The translations under genes and the position numbers were made by a program. Below the pieces are notes generated by a model. The model did not search any database. It worked only from the letters and a program-made list of their open reading frames with translations, and was not told where the DNA came from. From Medicago truncatula (lineage: Eukaryota; Streptophyta; Magnoliopsida; Fabales; Fabaceae), in the NCBI RefSeq assembly GCF_003473485.1, contig NC_053042.1, positions 46,649,762 to 46,713,761 of the forward strand: 64,000 nt of DNA, given 5' to 3'. Positions 36,873 through 50,159 of this stretch are shown here, in pieces. Position 1 is the stretch's first letter; every line of letters starts with the position of its first letter.

Positions 36873-37419
36873 ATTCAAAAACAAAGTTAATAGTATTTTG
36901 TAATTAAATTCAAATGAAAATAAAAAAATAATTCAATTTTATAAAGGATGTGGCACTGAATAAAAAATTTGATGATTGGAATGGTTGAGATTTGCCAATA
37001 TATATATATATATTTTACAATTGAAAAATTGTGATTTTTTTTTTGTTGTAAAAAAATAAAAAAAAGAGACACAAAGACTGGGGGTATAAGACCGGACCCA
37101 AATACCACCCAAAAGGGAATAAAATAAAACAATACAATCCAGGTAGGCCTACCCTAATTAATTCTAACAAAAAGAGCACTTCTCACGAACGCAACTCAAC
37201 ATGTCCGCGTACAAGCACGAAACTAGATTAAAAAAAAATATGAAGAGTGGACATCCATAGAATCAACAAAGATTTAATATTGGTGAATGGATCTACCGCC
37301 AACACGGTAACCAGATCCACGTACCAGCAACCCATGAACAAAGCAGCAGCAAAAAGAATGGTGAGTGCTCTATTAAAAGTGTTTACCAACTTTGTATGAA
37401 AGAATTGGTGGATACTTAT
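36873..37419. other. Intergenic DNA without recognisable gene
   Basis: AT-rich to about 37080, then more balanced sequence that may belong to the LINE remnant which becomes recognisable at about 37420. Confidence 0.4.
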
Positions 37420-38250
37420 CATCTTCGAATGTCGAGTTTATGGTAAGGTATTTGGCGGTAAAAGGTTCCCCCAAAAATCAAAATTTAGTTTGGTGCATGT
37501 GTTGAGGTTGTCTACCTACACGAGCACGGCTTCAAGACAAGCGTGTTCAATGTCCCACTAACTTTGTTAACTATGATTCTTTTTTTTTTTTTGGTACAAA
37601 AAAGAGGGCAGAGCCCTGTTAACTACGATTCTACTAATGAAGATATGGCTCATGTGATGTTTATATGTCCTTTTTCTGTTCAAGTTTTGGACTTCACAAG
37701 GCTATTACCGAAACTAGTACGACATCAGAAGCCATTTTTCTGATATCACAAATGCAACATATATGCATCTTTTTCAGGTCAGCTAAACATGACATGTATG
37801 GGTGTGTACATACGCGATGAGGCAGGGACATTTGTGTTGGCAAGGTCCTGACCATCCCCCATACCTTCTAAAGCCTTTCCAATTCTTCCATTGTCGCCAA
37901 TGACCATTGAAACTACTTTTGTGGTGCTGATTGTAGATGCCATGGCGGAAGAGTCTCAATCTGAAATTCAGAATTGTTGTTGTGGTGGTGGTGAGAGTGG
38001 AGGAAAAGCTACACAGAGAGAAAGACATTGCTAGTGGAGTTTGTCCATGTTATGATAACTTCAAAGAATATTTTTGCCTCTCACTTTAAGAACTCACAAG
38101 TTGAGTTTAATGAACAACAAACAAATAAGGTGACTTGTAATCTTTTAGCCGCGCTATCAGCTAGTTCCACCACTTATACTGATGTACCTTCTTGTATCGA
38201 AACTATTATTATTATTATTAATGAAATGTTACAAGCATCTTTATTTTAAA
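37420..38250 (+). pseudogene. LINE reverse-transcriptase tail: zinc-binding domain plus RNase H, decayed
   Basis: Plus-strand frames show the plant zf-RVT domain (VPPKIKI at about 37468, then LPTR-like, NEDMAHVMFICPFSVQV at about 37637-37690). An RNase H domain follows: GVYIRDEAGTFVLAR at about 37803 and a C-terminal stretch NSQVEFNEQQTNKVTCNLLA at about 38090. Stops and frameshifts interrupt it. The zf-RVT part is split by a 36-nt insertion (37581-37616) with a 16-bp duplication. This is the 3' half of a plant LINE ORF2 or an LINE-derived gene; no upstream reverse transcriptase core is left. Confidence 0.75.
37581..37616 (-). mobile_element. Micro-retroposon-like insertion (36 nt) in the LINE relic
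   Basis: Flanked by tgttaactatgattct (37565-37580) and tgttaactacgattct (37617-37632), 15/16 identical. On the minus strand the insert ends GTACC followed by an A12 run. Dropping the insert and one flank joins the two halves of the zinc-binding domain in one frame, so it is a real later insertion. Confidence 0.75.
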
Positions 38251-39438
38251 ATAAAAGAGTGAAAATGTATTTTCGCTCCTCTGTGACATTGTTAAAAAGC
38301 TATAAGCTAAATAGCGAGAAGATGCTATCGACAATGTTTCCTTTAAAGGATGAGCAGTAACCTGTAACCCTTATTTGCTAGCAAATTAGCACACTGATTT
38401 GCTAAGCTAATGTTGTGAGAGACTGAAGTTTTTTAAGCAGGGAGCTTAAGCAGAACCATAATCTCATAGAAGAGAGGTTTAAGATAAGCATTAGAGGATG
38501 ATCTCAAATTTACGTTGTTAACCGCAATTCTAAATTCTAATTCATACACAACTTAGGGGCTTTCTTTGATTTGACCCAACTCAATAAGCGTTGTTAGGGT
38601 TAAATTTACAAACAACAAAAGTTGAATGCTTTGTTCTTCTATTTTGCTTTTGAAAATTGCATTCAAATTTCATGAGATGCATGTGCATTTCTTGCAGCAT
38701 CACACTAGAGTGTGTTTGATTTTCAATTGGAACCTCCCAGAGTCCATTCACCAATTAATCCTAAAAACCTCCTTTCTTTTCGTTTTCAAATTGCATTCAA
38801 ATTTCGCACCAATTTTGCCTTCATCTTCAATTTGAAATTGAAATAAAAGTAATGGGGTTGCTTATGCGATATCAATTAGCAAAATGAAGCTCATTCAAAC
38901 TAATATTGCTTTTGAAATTAGACATAGCTTAAAAAAAGTTAAAATAAATGATTTGTTGGTATATTTTCTAAAAGCTTTAGAAACTTTTACTGCTTGTGTT
39001 AATTTCTTATTATTACATGCATAAAAAGCTTTGGACTTCATAAAGTTTTATAAGTACTTTTCTCTTAACCCCCAAAACACCAAACACACTACATACGCAA
39101 AATTACCGAGTACATGTTTTGGACAGTCATTGAGAAGCTCCCAAGCCAAGTTTACAGCAAAATGGCGTGGCTCATTGCTTTTGTGCAAACTGAGGATGTT
39201 ATACAATTCATGAAAAGGAAAAAGAACAGACAATAGAAGATGCTCTACTACCCCGTTTTCAATGTAGATAAATAAATGGTATGGCATTAATAAAGCAAAA
39301 AAATCTCACAATCATGTAATTGCAATATTGCATGCAAGTTCCCTAACAAACCAAGACATGCCACTAGTCCAGATATAAACAAGGTATTAGAAAGATGCAT
39401 TTCCTTCCTTCTAGAAGTTGTTTGGAACCACCTCTTCT
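38251..39438. other. Intergenic DNA and taxilin 3' UTR
   Basis: No recognisable gene. An ATT microsatellite lies at about 38204-38221. The minus-strand taxilin gene ends at 39439, so its 3' UTR probably occupies about 39150-39438. Confidence 0.5.
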
Positions 39439-42400
39439 TCATATTGGAGCCGAGTTGCTACTATTATTACTCTTGTTCTCGGATAAAATTTGCTTCCTCT
39501 CCGCCTGAAGTGACCGACATAGCGATTCAAGTTTTTCTTTTTGATTTTTCGTTTTCTCCAGTTGTTTCTTCAAGCGCTCACGCTGTTCAGACAATGAAAA
39601 GCAAACATTCATTGTTGATTCATTCTTAGAAATATGGAACCGAAATGAGACTGAATATCTTAAGGATGAAAAGCAAAAATTACCATATTTTGATAGACGG
39701 AGAAAAAAAACATACTTAAGTCTATATTACAGTGACTAACATATTGCTTTACGGTCCAATTTATCTCCCTATTTATATATTATAGAGTAATAAATGGTCA
39801 AGAACAGAACAGGAAACGCAAGCAATGTACCTCGTCAACTAACTCTATAAGTGTAACATCAGACTTTTCTGATTTACTCTTCAAAAATTGATTCTCCTTC
39901 TTGAGTTCCTTCATTGATTTTGCCATCTGATTTTGACCACAATGATGGAAAAGGCAGACGATTTAGAATTATGCTCATCCAACTAAGATATGATTCAAGC
40001 AAATATGATTTGAAAAAATGAAATATTTAAGAGAAATCAAGTTTACCTTCTCAATCTCTTGTTTAAATGTTTCAAATACATCATTGCTCTTTGTCAATGC
40101 TTCCTGAAATTCAATGCATGTTTGAAACATACAATCTTAGTAAATGTATAAACGTCTAAAGTAAATTCACATCCCACAATATGTTACAAATCAGAACCAG
40201 AAGAGCTAGGATCAGCCAAACACAATTCTAAAATAGGAATAAGGCCCCACTGAAGCGAACAATTCACTTTAAAGAGTAAAGTGAGTAATATCAACTGTTT
40301 TTAAACAAATCAATTGATATTATATGCACACATAACAAATCATGGATGATATGCAAATGATTCATAATGTTACACATTACAAAATACAATCAACACTTTT
40401 ATGCAAATAATATAAGCACATAATATAGTGAAGTAATCAAATTGTGACAGAAATGAAAAAGAGGACAAAAAGACCACCTGGAATTGTTGGAATTTCTCTC
40501 CATCAGTTGTCAGCTGCAAACGCAAATTCTTCTCAGTTGCCAATAACTGAGATACTTGTTCTGCATATAATTTCATTTGTGACTGTTCCTGAGCAGATCT
40601 TTCCTCATGTTGCTTAATTTTTAATTCTGCAATCTGTAGCTCCAATGACTTTTGCTTCAACTGTTGATTGATAAAAAAATAGTTAAGTAAACCAGACTCA
40701 AAAGTTAATAAATATGAATACAACAAATGTCAATCACAAGAAAACAGAATAAACGCCACCTTCTGGGCATATTGCTGCTCAGATAGTTCATATTGCTCAG
40801 CAAGCTGCTTTAGATTGTTTCTTAACCTGTATTGAAATCAAGTCGAATTATTGTAGGCTCGACAACAAACAATCATAGGATCCATAAATAAACGAACGCT
40901 TTTCCTTTTTTCCTTTTAAAAAGAGCCATTGTATGGTGCAGGAAAACACAAAAAAACAGAACAGAGCCCAGCTTGTGAGCTGTGGGAAGGGTGAAATAAA
41001 TGCAGGCAAAAACAATATTTTACTAAGTATTATCGGATGGTAAGATACAATAACACAGAAAAATTTAACACAAAAAATCATGTCATCATAAAAAACCTTT
41101 CAGGGTCTTACATGTCGTTCTCCTTTAGCTGAGAAAGGCAATCATCCTTTCGTTCTTCGAGCCTGATGCTCACATCCTGTAGCAAAGAGAAGTTAGCAAT
41201 GGCAATTGTTTTACAGAGAGAAAAAAAAACTCCGATTCATTTGATGAAAATAAAAATATTTAAACATCGCAGCTGAATTTGAGAACTATTGTGGTGTATA
41301 GGTCAATTAATTGTTAAAGGAAGAACCATAACAAATTCGGCAACTTTGTGGTTGCTTTGTGGTGCATTTTGATAAGATAATTGAAAAATGATTCCATATC
41401 CATGGGCCAGCTAGAAAAGATATTACTATTCTTTACAAATCGGGTAAAAACCATCAATATTCCAACCTTAATGAAGACATTTAGACTTGGGAGTAAGTAC
41501 TCAAGGTATCTGTTAAGAACCAAGAAATTGAATTGAAAAGAAATAACAACTTTATTGAAAGAAAGAGAAAGAAAAGAAGAGAGAGAGAGGGATCCGCCAA
41601 GAGTTTCCTCTTCTGCAAAAGAGTCACTGTTGTATAACTCTGTTCACTAAATATTTATAATACTTGATGAAATCCCTCTATCCTACTATCCTCTTTATCT
41701 ATACAAATATTTCTCTACTAACTAACTACTCTAATTCCCGTTTATTCTATATCCTAACAGTAGTATCACTTGCTTTTTCGATAACTTCACTGTAGATTTA
41801 TAACTCCATTCCTACCAGTTTCCATCAACTAGGCACCATTTAGATATTCTTTGTATATATAGGGAAAAAGACATGCAAGAGAAGATATTGAATGCTACTG
41901 TTCAACCCAGCTACATATATTTCAGGGATATTGACCTAAAGAATTTGCCAGAGCATTGAATAGATGCTAATTCCATAGCAAGTCGAAAAACAAGAAAGCA
42001 TCCAATAAAAGAAAAGAATTCATCCCAACAATATATACAACAACAAAAACCAAGCCTTATCCCACTAAGGCTTTGTTTGGGAGTTTGGAGGGGAGGGGAA
42101 GGAAGGGCTTTGTGGGGTGAGAAATAGAAGGGAAAATTGAAAAATCTTTTACATTTTCTTGAAGAGTATTTTTTCAGAGAGTGATAAATTAAGACTTATG
42201 ATTAATATATTTTTAATTTTAAGAATATTATAACAACATAGATTAAATTTGAAGAATTCATATAAACCCTCCCAAACCTCCCTCCAATACAATTTTTTAG
42301 TTCTCCCAAATGAGGAGGGTTTTATATTTGAAGAAAAATTAACCCCCCAAAGCCCCTCCTCCCAATGTACTCTATTTCTTCCACTTACTTCTTTCTTTTT

Positions 42401-45400
42401 TTTTCACTCAAAACTCGCAAACAAAGTCTAAGTGGGTTAACATTCACCCCAACAGTATACAAAAAGTAAAAATTACTGTTTGATCATTCGCAGGAGGTGG
42501 TCGTTCCCCTATCCTTGACATATAGGTTTATAAAACAGTTTTAAAAAAAAAAAATAGTCAATCAAACAGGCTCTAAACTGTCGTACTGATTAGTTTTTTA
42601 TTGATTTTTTTATCTGTGCCATAAATTAAAACGTGGAAATATACCAAATGTACACTTTGTTCAAAATATCATATGTATTATAAACTAGAGATAATGATCA
42701 AACCTTGATTGCATCTTGGAACTTAGCTGACAAGTCCATCCTCAAGTTTTGCCCCTCAGTTGATACACGTTTGCATTCTTCCTGAAAATAATGGAATATG
42801 AATCCTAGTTTTTTCATTAACAAAGTCAAAATGTTGCTCTTGAAGTAAAATAAATAAGAATCTGATCACACTGCCAGGTAGAAGTCACATTCATGTAATA
42901 AGAAAAGGAACTTATTAGGATAAAGAGGAGATACAACATGGAATATAAAAACTTGAATGAAACAAGACTGCTCAATCGTTCCACATATCAGTAGCAACAA
43001 CTGTCATGTAGCAACCATGACCAGAACATCAAAGATCCAGAAGGGGAAAAAAAAATACTGTAGCGAGATTAGGAGAGAAAAAAGAGACATTCTTCAAGAC
43101 GGAAGCACTCTGATAACCAGCCAAACAAAATTACATACAGTACACACAATGACATGAAAATTGAGCCTCGATACCAAAACTTTCATAACAAATCAACAAG
43201 AATTTCTCAAAGAGGAGGGACAGACAACACAGAATTACTTCCAAGAATCCCAAAAAGATTTTCCAGAGAGTAATTGCCCTGATTGCAAATGTGAGGCCTA
43301 GAAATTGCTAAAAATGTATTTGTAAATCCTGTTGAAGTACATCTATTCAGACAAAATAATTACCAGCGGGCATTGGACTTCCAAATAGGTTTCTCAAGAA
43401 GGAACTTTTTGGATGATCAGGAAAGTGAATTAGAAACTAAAAAGTTGCGCAAATATGATGCCAGGAAGATTTCACATGTACTCCCTCCATTCCAAACTTT
43501 TGGTAGTTTTAACATTTCATTTTTGTTTCAAAACGATGGATGTTTTAGAAAATCAAGATATAATTAATCTTTGTTTCCCAACTATACCCCTAGATATAAT
43601 TAAGATGGTTTATATTTATGAAATTGCTTATCGTGAGGTATTTTTGATCTTTTCAAAGAAAAAAGAGAATTTAAATAATTAAATAAGAGTACTTTCGTAC
43701 AAATATACATAAATTAAATAATTTCACAATCTGTATGCAAACACCTTACACCACCAAAGATATGGAATGGAGGGAGTTGTTTAGGAAGGGAAAATTAAAC
43801 ACAGATACTTTGGCAGGATGGGGGCTGAAAATAAAAACAAATGCTTCAGTTGAGAGAACTGAAGCATTTTTATATTTGTAGTTATTAGTGTTTCACTTTT
43901 GCACGGCCTTTAGTTTACGTGTTTATGTGAGTAGGATGTTTTTGCACTAGAGGTGGTTATAAACTAAACATGAGAAATGGCCAGGACATGCTACCATTCT
44001 TCAGAATTTAGATACCAGCAGCTCTGTACACAAGTGCCTCATCAAGGCTTATGAGTGCAAGATGAAACCCAACCCATCAAGGACTAATTTTCAATCAGCA
44101 AAGCAAACAAACAAATTCAGATTTCCATGGATGGAAACTAAAACCCGTGACCAGGTGTTCCACTACAAGCGAAATCATTTAGTAGTCAGATTAGCCCAAA
44201 ATTTGGTTTTGCAGTCAGATTAACCTCCTGCCTAATTGATTAGGTATTCAACATCTTGTAACAGAAGAATACCATCAGCATTTTATTTTGACGCTGTAAC
44301 TCCCTGCATAGTGACTCAAGCTTATCTCTGACGGCAAAAGCTACAAAAAGGAATGAAGCAGTCAATGAACAAAAATTAGTTACAGATTAAGGGCTGCAAT
44401 GTATTTAAGATTTCAAAAAAGTTTATCTAAAAATATACCATTTCCCCTAAGTGTTTCTCAAAACAACACAAGCTTACACAAAACTCCAACCTAACCCAAA
44501 TTAATACAAGAAAAAAAAATGTACCATGTTCAAATGGTCATTTAGAAAAATAAATTGTTGATACACTTACTACAATAATAGAGAAGCAATACATTTAGAA
44601 GGAAAACCAAAAGAGCAATACAATCCAATTACAGTTAAGAAGATACCATTCAAGTGCTCAATTACAAAGGTAATTACTGAATAAAGTGAAAATCCCTTCA
44701 ATATCCTAGCATCAAATTACACTGGTATAAAGTATGAAATCCAATAATTTGATTACACTATGTATCACTGTTTCTGTAGAATGAACTAATAGCTTTGTCA
44801 TCAGGAGAATTAGATGACTGTAATGTAATAGAAACTGGTTTCTATGGTTCAGAAAATAAATGAATAAACACATAATTATTACTTTGCCCTCTATAATAGC
44901 AATACATTTAAAAAGAGGTCCAAAATAACGACAGTTAATATGTTAGCCGACTTAGCACATTCAGTTATCATGTTATAAACCTATGTGAGCAGGATCTTCT
45001 AGAATTCTGTCTTAGCTGATCCTCTATAAATATCAGTGTACAGTAACAAGTGGTTGATTCATTTCTTGAATTTTAAGATTCAAACAGTCTGTCTATTTTC
45101 TCTAATCCTCTGAAATACCTTCCTTCACTTTCTCTTGATTTTTCCTATCATAATATGAAAGTTCACAAATGTTTTCCAGCAAAAAATTCAAAACACACTA
45201 TTCAAGATCAGATATATTCATTCCAACCTGCATCTCTTTCAGCCAATACTTGTTGATACTTGAGTGAAAACTCTAAGAGCTCCTTTTCTGATTTAAGTGC
45301 ACGCTTTGAACCCTTGCGTTTTTCCCCAGTTTCCTGAGAAAATTAGAAGTTTGACTATTCAGTCTCTCCTGAATGTAGCCATATAGAACATGCCAAAAGA

Positions 45401-47233
45401 GAGGAAAAAAAACTCAAATTGACCAAAAGATAAATGCAAAAAAGAAGAAATATTCTCATTGAAACTAATCTAACCCTCTGCAAGTCATTATTTTGTCAAC
45501 TAACCTAACCCTCTGAATCATTATTTTGTCAACTAATCTAACCCTTCCAAATGAATTCCCTACTCAATAGAACCTAATTGAACCCCCTGAGTCATTTTTT
45601 CTATTAAACTTGTAAGATACTGCTGTAAACAAACAAAAGAGCTAGTCAAATAAAATGTGACAGTTGATGGGTTGAACTACAGACAAAATAGCCTTATCAA
45701 AGAGAGGCAAAGTTACTCGGAGAGTCCGAGAGAAAGGCAGAGAACACAATATATAGCAGAACCATATATTTATATTTCCAATGCATGCGGAGATATACAG
45801 GAATTAACATAATTTACTAACTGATTTTTTGTTTTTTGAAGAATCAACCATCCCTGAAGCGCACGCATCCTTTACAGGCAATGCTTTTGTCTCCAAAGGT
45901 TGTTTAGCTGCAACCACAATTAAGAATGGTAACAGAACCTTATCAGATACTAAAGAAATAAGAACAAGAAGACATCAATAATGCAAGCATACACAAGAAT
46001 CCGTCAATTATGACTGTTAACAGAATCATTCCACACATTTGAAAAAAATGGAGAAGGGAAAAATTACTATTAATTAAAGTGGCACTGATGACCATTTTAC
46101 AACCTTCCCCGGGGGGATTTGAACTCCGTCTCTTGAGGTTACAAGGTCAGGCTCTTACCACTGAGCTGGCACCTCATGGACAATTGTTCAATCATATAAG
46201 ATAGTATAAGAACGCCAAGTTAAAAGATACGGTTCACCTTTCCAACAAATTTGTTCTTTGAACCATGCACATTCAATTAGCTTCAGAGCGGAAAAGTCAT
46301 TTCATGTTCAAAGTTAGACAAAATGGATAATTCAGAGAGAGGGTAATTTGAGGGTCATAACAAAGGGGATGCCTAATTTCATACAATATGGAGAATGTTT
46401 GAACTAGAACACTATAAACAAAAGAGTTTCATGGTTTTTAAGTCACATCCAGAAGTAAACATACACACATCAGCAAGGACTATTACAATTTTGACAATCG
46501 TGTATGTAATAAATAACATGAGTAGGAAAATGGGACCTATTGCACCCAGGGGCACCTAAAATTTCCATGAGTAGGAAAATGAATAAGGAAAGAAGAAAAA
46601 TTTACATTGGTACAACACATTGGTCTTGCAGGATACATAATCTACTTGATAAAGGAAGTTATAGAAGAACTTATACAAATAGCACCCGTAAGCAATGATC
46701 AATGACAACACTCTATTGTAGAGTCACCAAATTAAAACTTACTTTTAAGTAAACATCAATATGTTGCTTAAATAGCATGCAGTTACTAAATATGAAGTCT
46801 ACAAATGGGGCATCGATGGTTAGGAGAATTACATTTATCTGAACTCTGGCATTCTCCTTGTTGTTGCTCTTTTACATCACTGCTTCTGGATGGTGGAGAC
46901 TCAGAAACAGAACTAGCTAGAAGAGCTGTAATATGTGCCTCCACTGAGCAGTCTGAGGTGAAAAATACATGCTTCAGAAAACAAAAAATTAGAGACAACT
47001 TTAGTTCCCTAATTTCGCTTACCATGATTGTTTTGAAACTCCTTTTCTCCCGGCATATTTGATAATTCATTAGAATGACCACAGTCAATAAAACCATCCT
47101 CCTTGTAATCGCTGATGGGCTTCTCTTGTTCAGGGGTTGGAGTTGCAGGTGCAACAGGTTCTGCAGTGCCCTCAACAAACCCATCCGGCAATGAATCAAC
47201 TTCAGGAAGCTGGTTTGCTTCTGGATTCTGCAT
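39439..47233 (-). CDS. Taxilin family coiled-coil protein
   Basis: Twelve coding exons (minus order): 47023-47233, 46833-46952, 45822-45907, 45228-45333, 44273-44340, 42704-42781, 41112-41176, 40760-40826, 40478-40660, 40047-40103, 39831-39926, 39439-39582. The joined frame gives 426 residues. The first about 130 residues are acidic and disordered (start MQNPEANQLPEVDSLPDG). From about 150 to 415 a continuous heptad-rich coiled coil carries taxilin signatures: LCRELQRQNKMLMEECKR, LAEQYELSEQQYAQKLKQKS, LESLCRSLQAERK. Animal taxilins bind syntaxins and the nascent-chain complex and are linked to vesicle traffic; the role of plant members is not well known. The second-exon donor (AAAT|GTAATT at 46832) is the least certain junction; it was chosen for frame. 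A 5'-UTR intron is likely (donor near 47877). Several introns host transposons. Confidence 0.87.
41511..41759 (-). mobile_element. Solo LTR (Copia-like) in a taxilin intron
   Basis: 249 bp. On the minus strand it runs TGTTAGGATATAG ... GGTTCTTAACA, with short inverted ends TGTTA/TAACA, a TATA-like TATAAATATT near the middle and AATAAAG close to the 3' end, the layout of U3-R-U5. Flanks are gtatc and gtagt, so the 5-bp duplication is imperfect. Confidence 0.65.
42042..42068 (-). mobile_element. SINE (Au-like) tail split by a MITE
   Basis: Plus strand acaacaacaaaaaccaagcc ttatcccactaa is the complement of the Au-like 3' end. Its CCCACTAAGTGGG palindrome is broken at TAA by the MITE at 42069-42428; GTGGG resumes at 42432. 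Confidence 0.65.
42069..42428. mobile_element. Tourist-like (PIF/Harbinger) MITE
   Basis: Terminal inverted repeats GGCTTTGTTTGGGAGTTT and (complement of right end) GACTTTGTTTGCGAGTTT; TAA on both sides (42066-42068 and 42429-42431). 360 bp, non-coding, inside a taxilin intron. Confidence 0.75.
43481..43776. mobile_element. Stowaway-like MITE
   Basis: 296 bp with inverted ends CTCCCTCCATTCC and GGAATGGAGGGAG. Left flank is TA, right flank TT, so the duplication is imperfect. It lies in the taxilin intron between exons at 44273 and 42781. Confidence 0.7.
46072..46180 (-). mobile_element. tRNA-derived SINE in a taxilin intron
   Basis: On the minus strand a D-arm-like CAGCTCAGTGGTAAGAGCCT and a T-arm-like GGAGTTCAAATCC are followed by a short body ending in T/A-rich sequence. 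The acceptor stem does not pair, so this is a SINE and not a tRNA gene. Confidence 0.65.
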
Positions 47234-48000
47234 TTTTCCTACATTTCAAAAATCCCTTATTAAAACTCTTCAACTCCAATTTAATCCTCCCTTTACAAAA
47301 ATAAAATAAAATCAGGAAAACATCAAAACCAGTCACATATTTTGTTTTTTTTTGTCGAATAGCCTAGTGGTGAGAATAGAATTGCAGGTTCGAAACTGTG
47401 CCCTAACAATTCAAATATCCCTACAGCTACCTTCTGCTTTTGAGTTATTGCTATTGTAAGCAAAGATATTATTATGTCAAAAGCACCTAAACTACTATCA
47501 AATTTCATCAAGGGTTTTGAGTTTTGAAAATTTCTATAAATCTTCAAAACAAAAATGAACAAGTACGATGATAATTTGCATTACAATAAAATTACAACAA
47601 CGGTCATAACATCTCTCTACAATGGGAGTTAAATTTTCTACAAGCACAACCTAAACACACAAAATAAGAAATTGCAAGAGATAATTAAATTGGATACAAA
47701 ACACGTAAATCAAATCGTTGATACCAACAATTTAAAAATAGAAGAAACCGAACGAGTGCAGTGCAGATAGCTTACGTGCAACAATCTGTGATCTGGGTGA
47801 TTGAGAATAAAAGTAAAAATGATAACTTTAAAAGAAAAAATGGAAAAAAAGAAAGAGGGGTAACCATGGGGAATACCTAGCGGGAAGAATCAAAGGAAAT
47901 GAGAAAGTGATGAGAAGATCCAATAGTGTGAATGTTGTAGTAGAACTTCTTCGTGACCTTGTTTCTTCTATGTGAACTGTGAACTTTGAAGTACAGAATT
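47234..48000 (-). promoter_or_regulatory. Taxilin 5' UTR, leader intron and promoter
   Basis: Acceptor TGTAG|GAAAAATG directly before the ATG and donor GCTAG|GTATTCC near 47877 suggest a leader intron of about 630 bp. A SINE 3' fragment (about 47341-47405, minus, with box B-like TTTCGAACCTGC) sits inside it. Confidence 0.5.
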
Positions 48001-48239
48001 AACCCTTTTGTATGTTAAAAAAACATGAATTATAAGGAGATGAGTATTTTGTCATAATATAAAAATATACAATGTGAATATCCAAAAAAAATACACAATG
48101 TGCCGTAAACTAAACGAATATCTTTTGTGTGTAACTATGAAGACGAATCATAAGTTGTGTAGGATCGCAATCAGGGTCGCCTCAACTATTAGGTTAGTAA
48201 AATCATTGTTTTAGGCTTTTTTTTAATGTTTTTATTTAA

Positions 48240-48276
<37 letters not shown>

Positions 48277-49019
48277 AGTAATGAGATAATAGTAACTTTT
48301 TTATACTTACATTGAGAAAATGGTGTTGAAAGTGTAAAATCTCTATGATTGTAAATTTTACAGGTATAAGATGCTTTATGGAAATTAGGTGAAGTTAGCG
48401 ACGAACATAAAATAAAAATTGAAGTTTTTATCCACTTGTGAGCTTGAATATTTTGAGGTTTTTTTAGGCATGATTATTTGGTATGAGATATTGTTTGCAG
48501 TAAATTCAATTAGGAAGAATTTTCAAACTAAGAATACTCGTATCAATGTTGACCTAGTTGCATTTTTTAAAAATATAGGGAAAAAGGTTTTGAAGCTGCT
48601 CTAATTTATGCTAAGAAGTTGTTTTTGAAATGAACACGGAACTCAAATTCTTAAAATAAAAATAAAAATACAAGATTCAATTTGGAACATCTATTCATCC
48701 CTATTTTGCATCTAAGGTGATTGTTAAATTGATTGATTGTCTTCAATTTTTCATTTCACAAATTTGTTGTTAGTCTTAAATTGAATGATAGTTTATAAAT
48801 TGAACTCGTACCTCCTCTGTTTGTATGCCCTGTCCCGTTTGATTACCTAGGTATAACATTAGAACCACGTACTCTAAAATGTCATTGGCATTACCCAAAG
48901 ATAACTGCTGTAAATTTAGGCGCTCCTACTTAGCAATTGTAAAATTTAGATAAAATGATCGGAACATTGCGCAGGTGAACATTAAAAAATGCTCCTGACA
49001 TTCTAGGCAACAATATTGC
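48001..49019. other. Intergenic DNA
   Basis: Contains a (TA)n microsatellite at about 48242-48272. Otherwise AT-rich with no gene. Confidence 0.5.
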
Positions 49020-49422
49020 TGTTAACACCAAAAATGAAATATTTGGTGGAACTCATGATTATGTTTTCGACAAGGCAGATGGGTTATTTCAACACACTGC
49101 AAAGTGCAAAGGGATTTCGACCAATAAAAGACAGACTTCGACACACCGCAATTTCGATCAAAGACAAGGAGAAAGAATAATTCAAAGTTGCAATTGGAGC
49201 GTATGGCGGAAAACAAGGCTGAAGTGCATTGAAGATTATTTCCTATTTCCTAGTGGCTTAGTGCATGGAAGATATTTTCTAGTGTCTTAGGAAGTTATAG
49301 AAAGTTATTTTTACTTTTAATATAGACCGTAGGATTTAGTGGTAGTTTTCTCTACAAGGTCTATATATATCAGTTTGTAATAATTACAATGGGTTGGTTT
49401 CTTGATTTCTGAAACTCCAACA
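49020..49422 (+). mobile_element. LTR-like sequence
   Basis: Runs TGTTAACACC to CTCCAACA, with a TATA-like CTATATATATCA at about 49363 and T/A-rich sequence after it, the layout of a Copia LTR. The 5-bp flanks (attgc, ccctc) do not match and no primer-binding site follows, so it is degraded or misbounded. Confidence 0.4.
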
Positions 49423-50159
49423 CCCTCCCTCGTCATAGAGCATATGGGTTCATGAGTGTATGGATTGGCAGATTCCAACCACCCTTTACATTCCTGCAAT
49501 TTAATCAATGTTCTTGTTTTACTTTCCTTTTTCTTTTGCATTTCTTTTCATCTTTATTCTATTTCTTTTTATTTTCTATCACGTTGTCATGAGACAACTT
49601 GTTATTACAAGATGTTGGAAGCAATTCTGACATTAATGTTCTTATATCATAAATGAAGTGATGTCAGGCTTGAACGATCCTCCTTAAAAATACATTTGTC
49701 ACCATCAGATCGACATTTATGTCCTAAAACCATTGACGGATACCATTAATAGATAATGGAGTTTACATTACCAAAAATCGGTGTAAACAAATTGCCTAAA
49801 CCATATAGAACCATGCCCCAGCAAAAACTTAAACATCACACCAAGGAATAAACACAAAAATAAAGAGTTGATATTTAGAAACAAAGTCAGCAAGTCCTGG
49901 AACTTACTGCTTGCTTACAAAATCCAAGTGTTCAGACTAGACACAACAATTAAAGCATAAAAACAAAACAGATATAGTACTGCCACCGTCGATCTAGAAC
50001 CCAGTTCTGAGAACACAAGCTAAGAGATGAAGGTGCAGACTTGACACTTAATATGAAAAACAAGTAAACTAGAAGAGAAATAGAAATACTAAGGACCAAA
50101 GACCATTTATTGTAATAACTATGATATGCTTCCCAAGTAAATAGATCATCCTGCTCGGT
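49423..50159. other. Intergenic DNA and EF1A 3' UTR
   Basis: The EF1A 3' UTR occupies about 49990-50159 and includes an AATAAA on the minus strand near 50108. No other gene seen. Confidence 0.5.

Noticed and set aside
48242-48272. TA repeat as a regulatory or origin-like element
   Set aside because: It is an ordinary TA microsatellite, common in AT-rich plant DNA.
49317-49541. 74-codon minus-strand frame with GWLESANPYTHEP
   Set aside because: No family recognised; it overlaps an LTR-like sequence and has no splice support.
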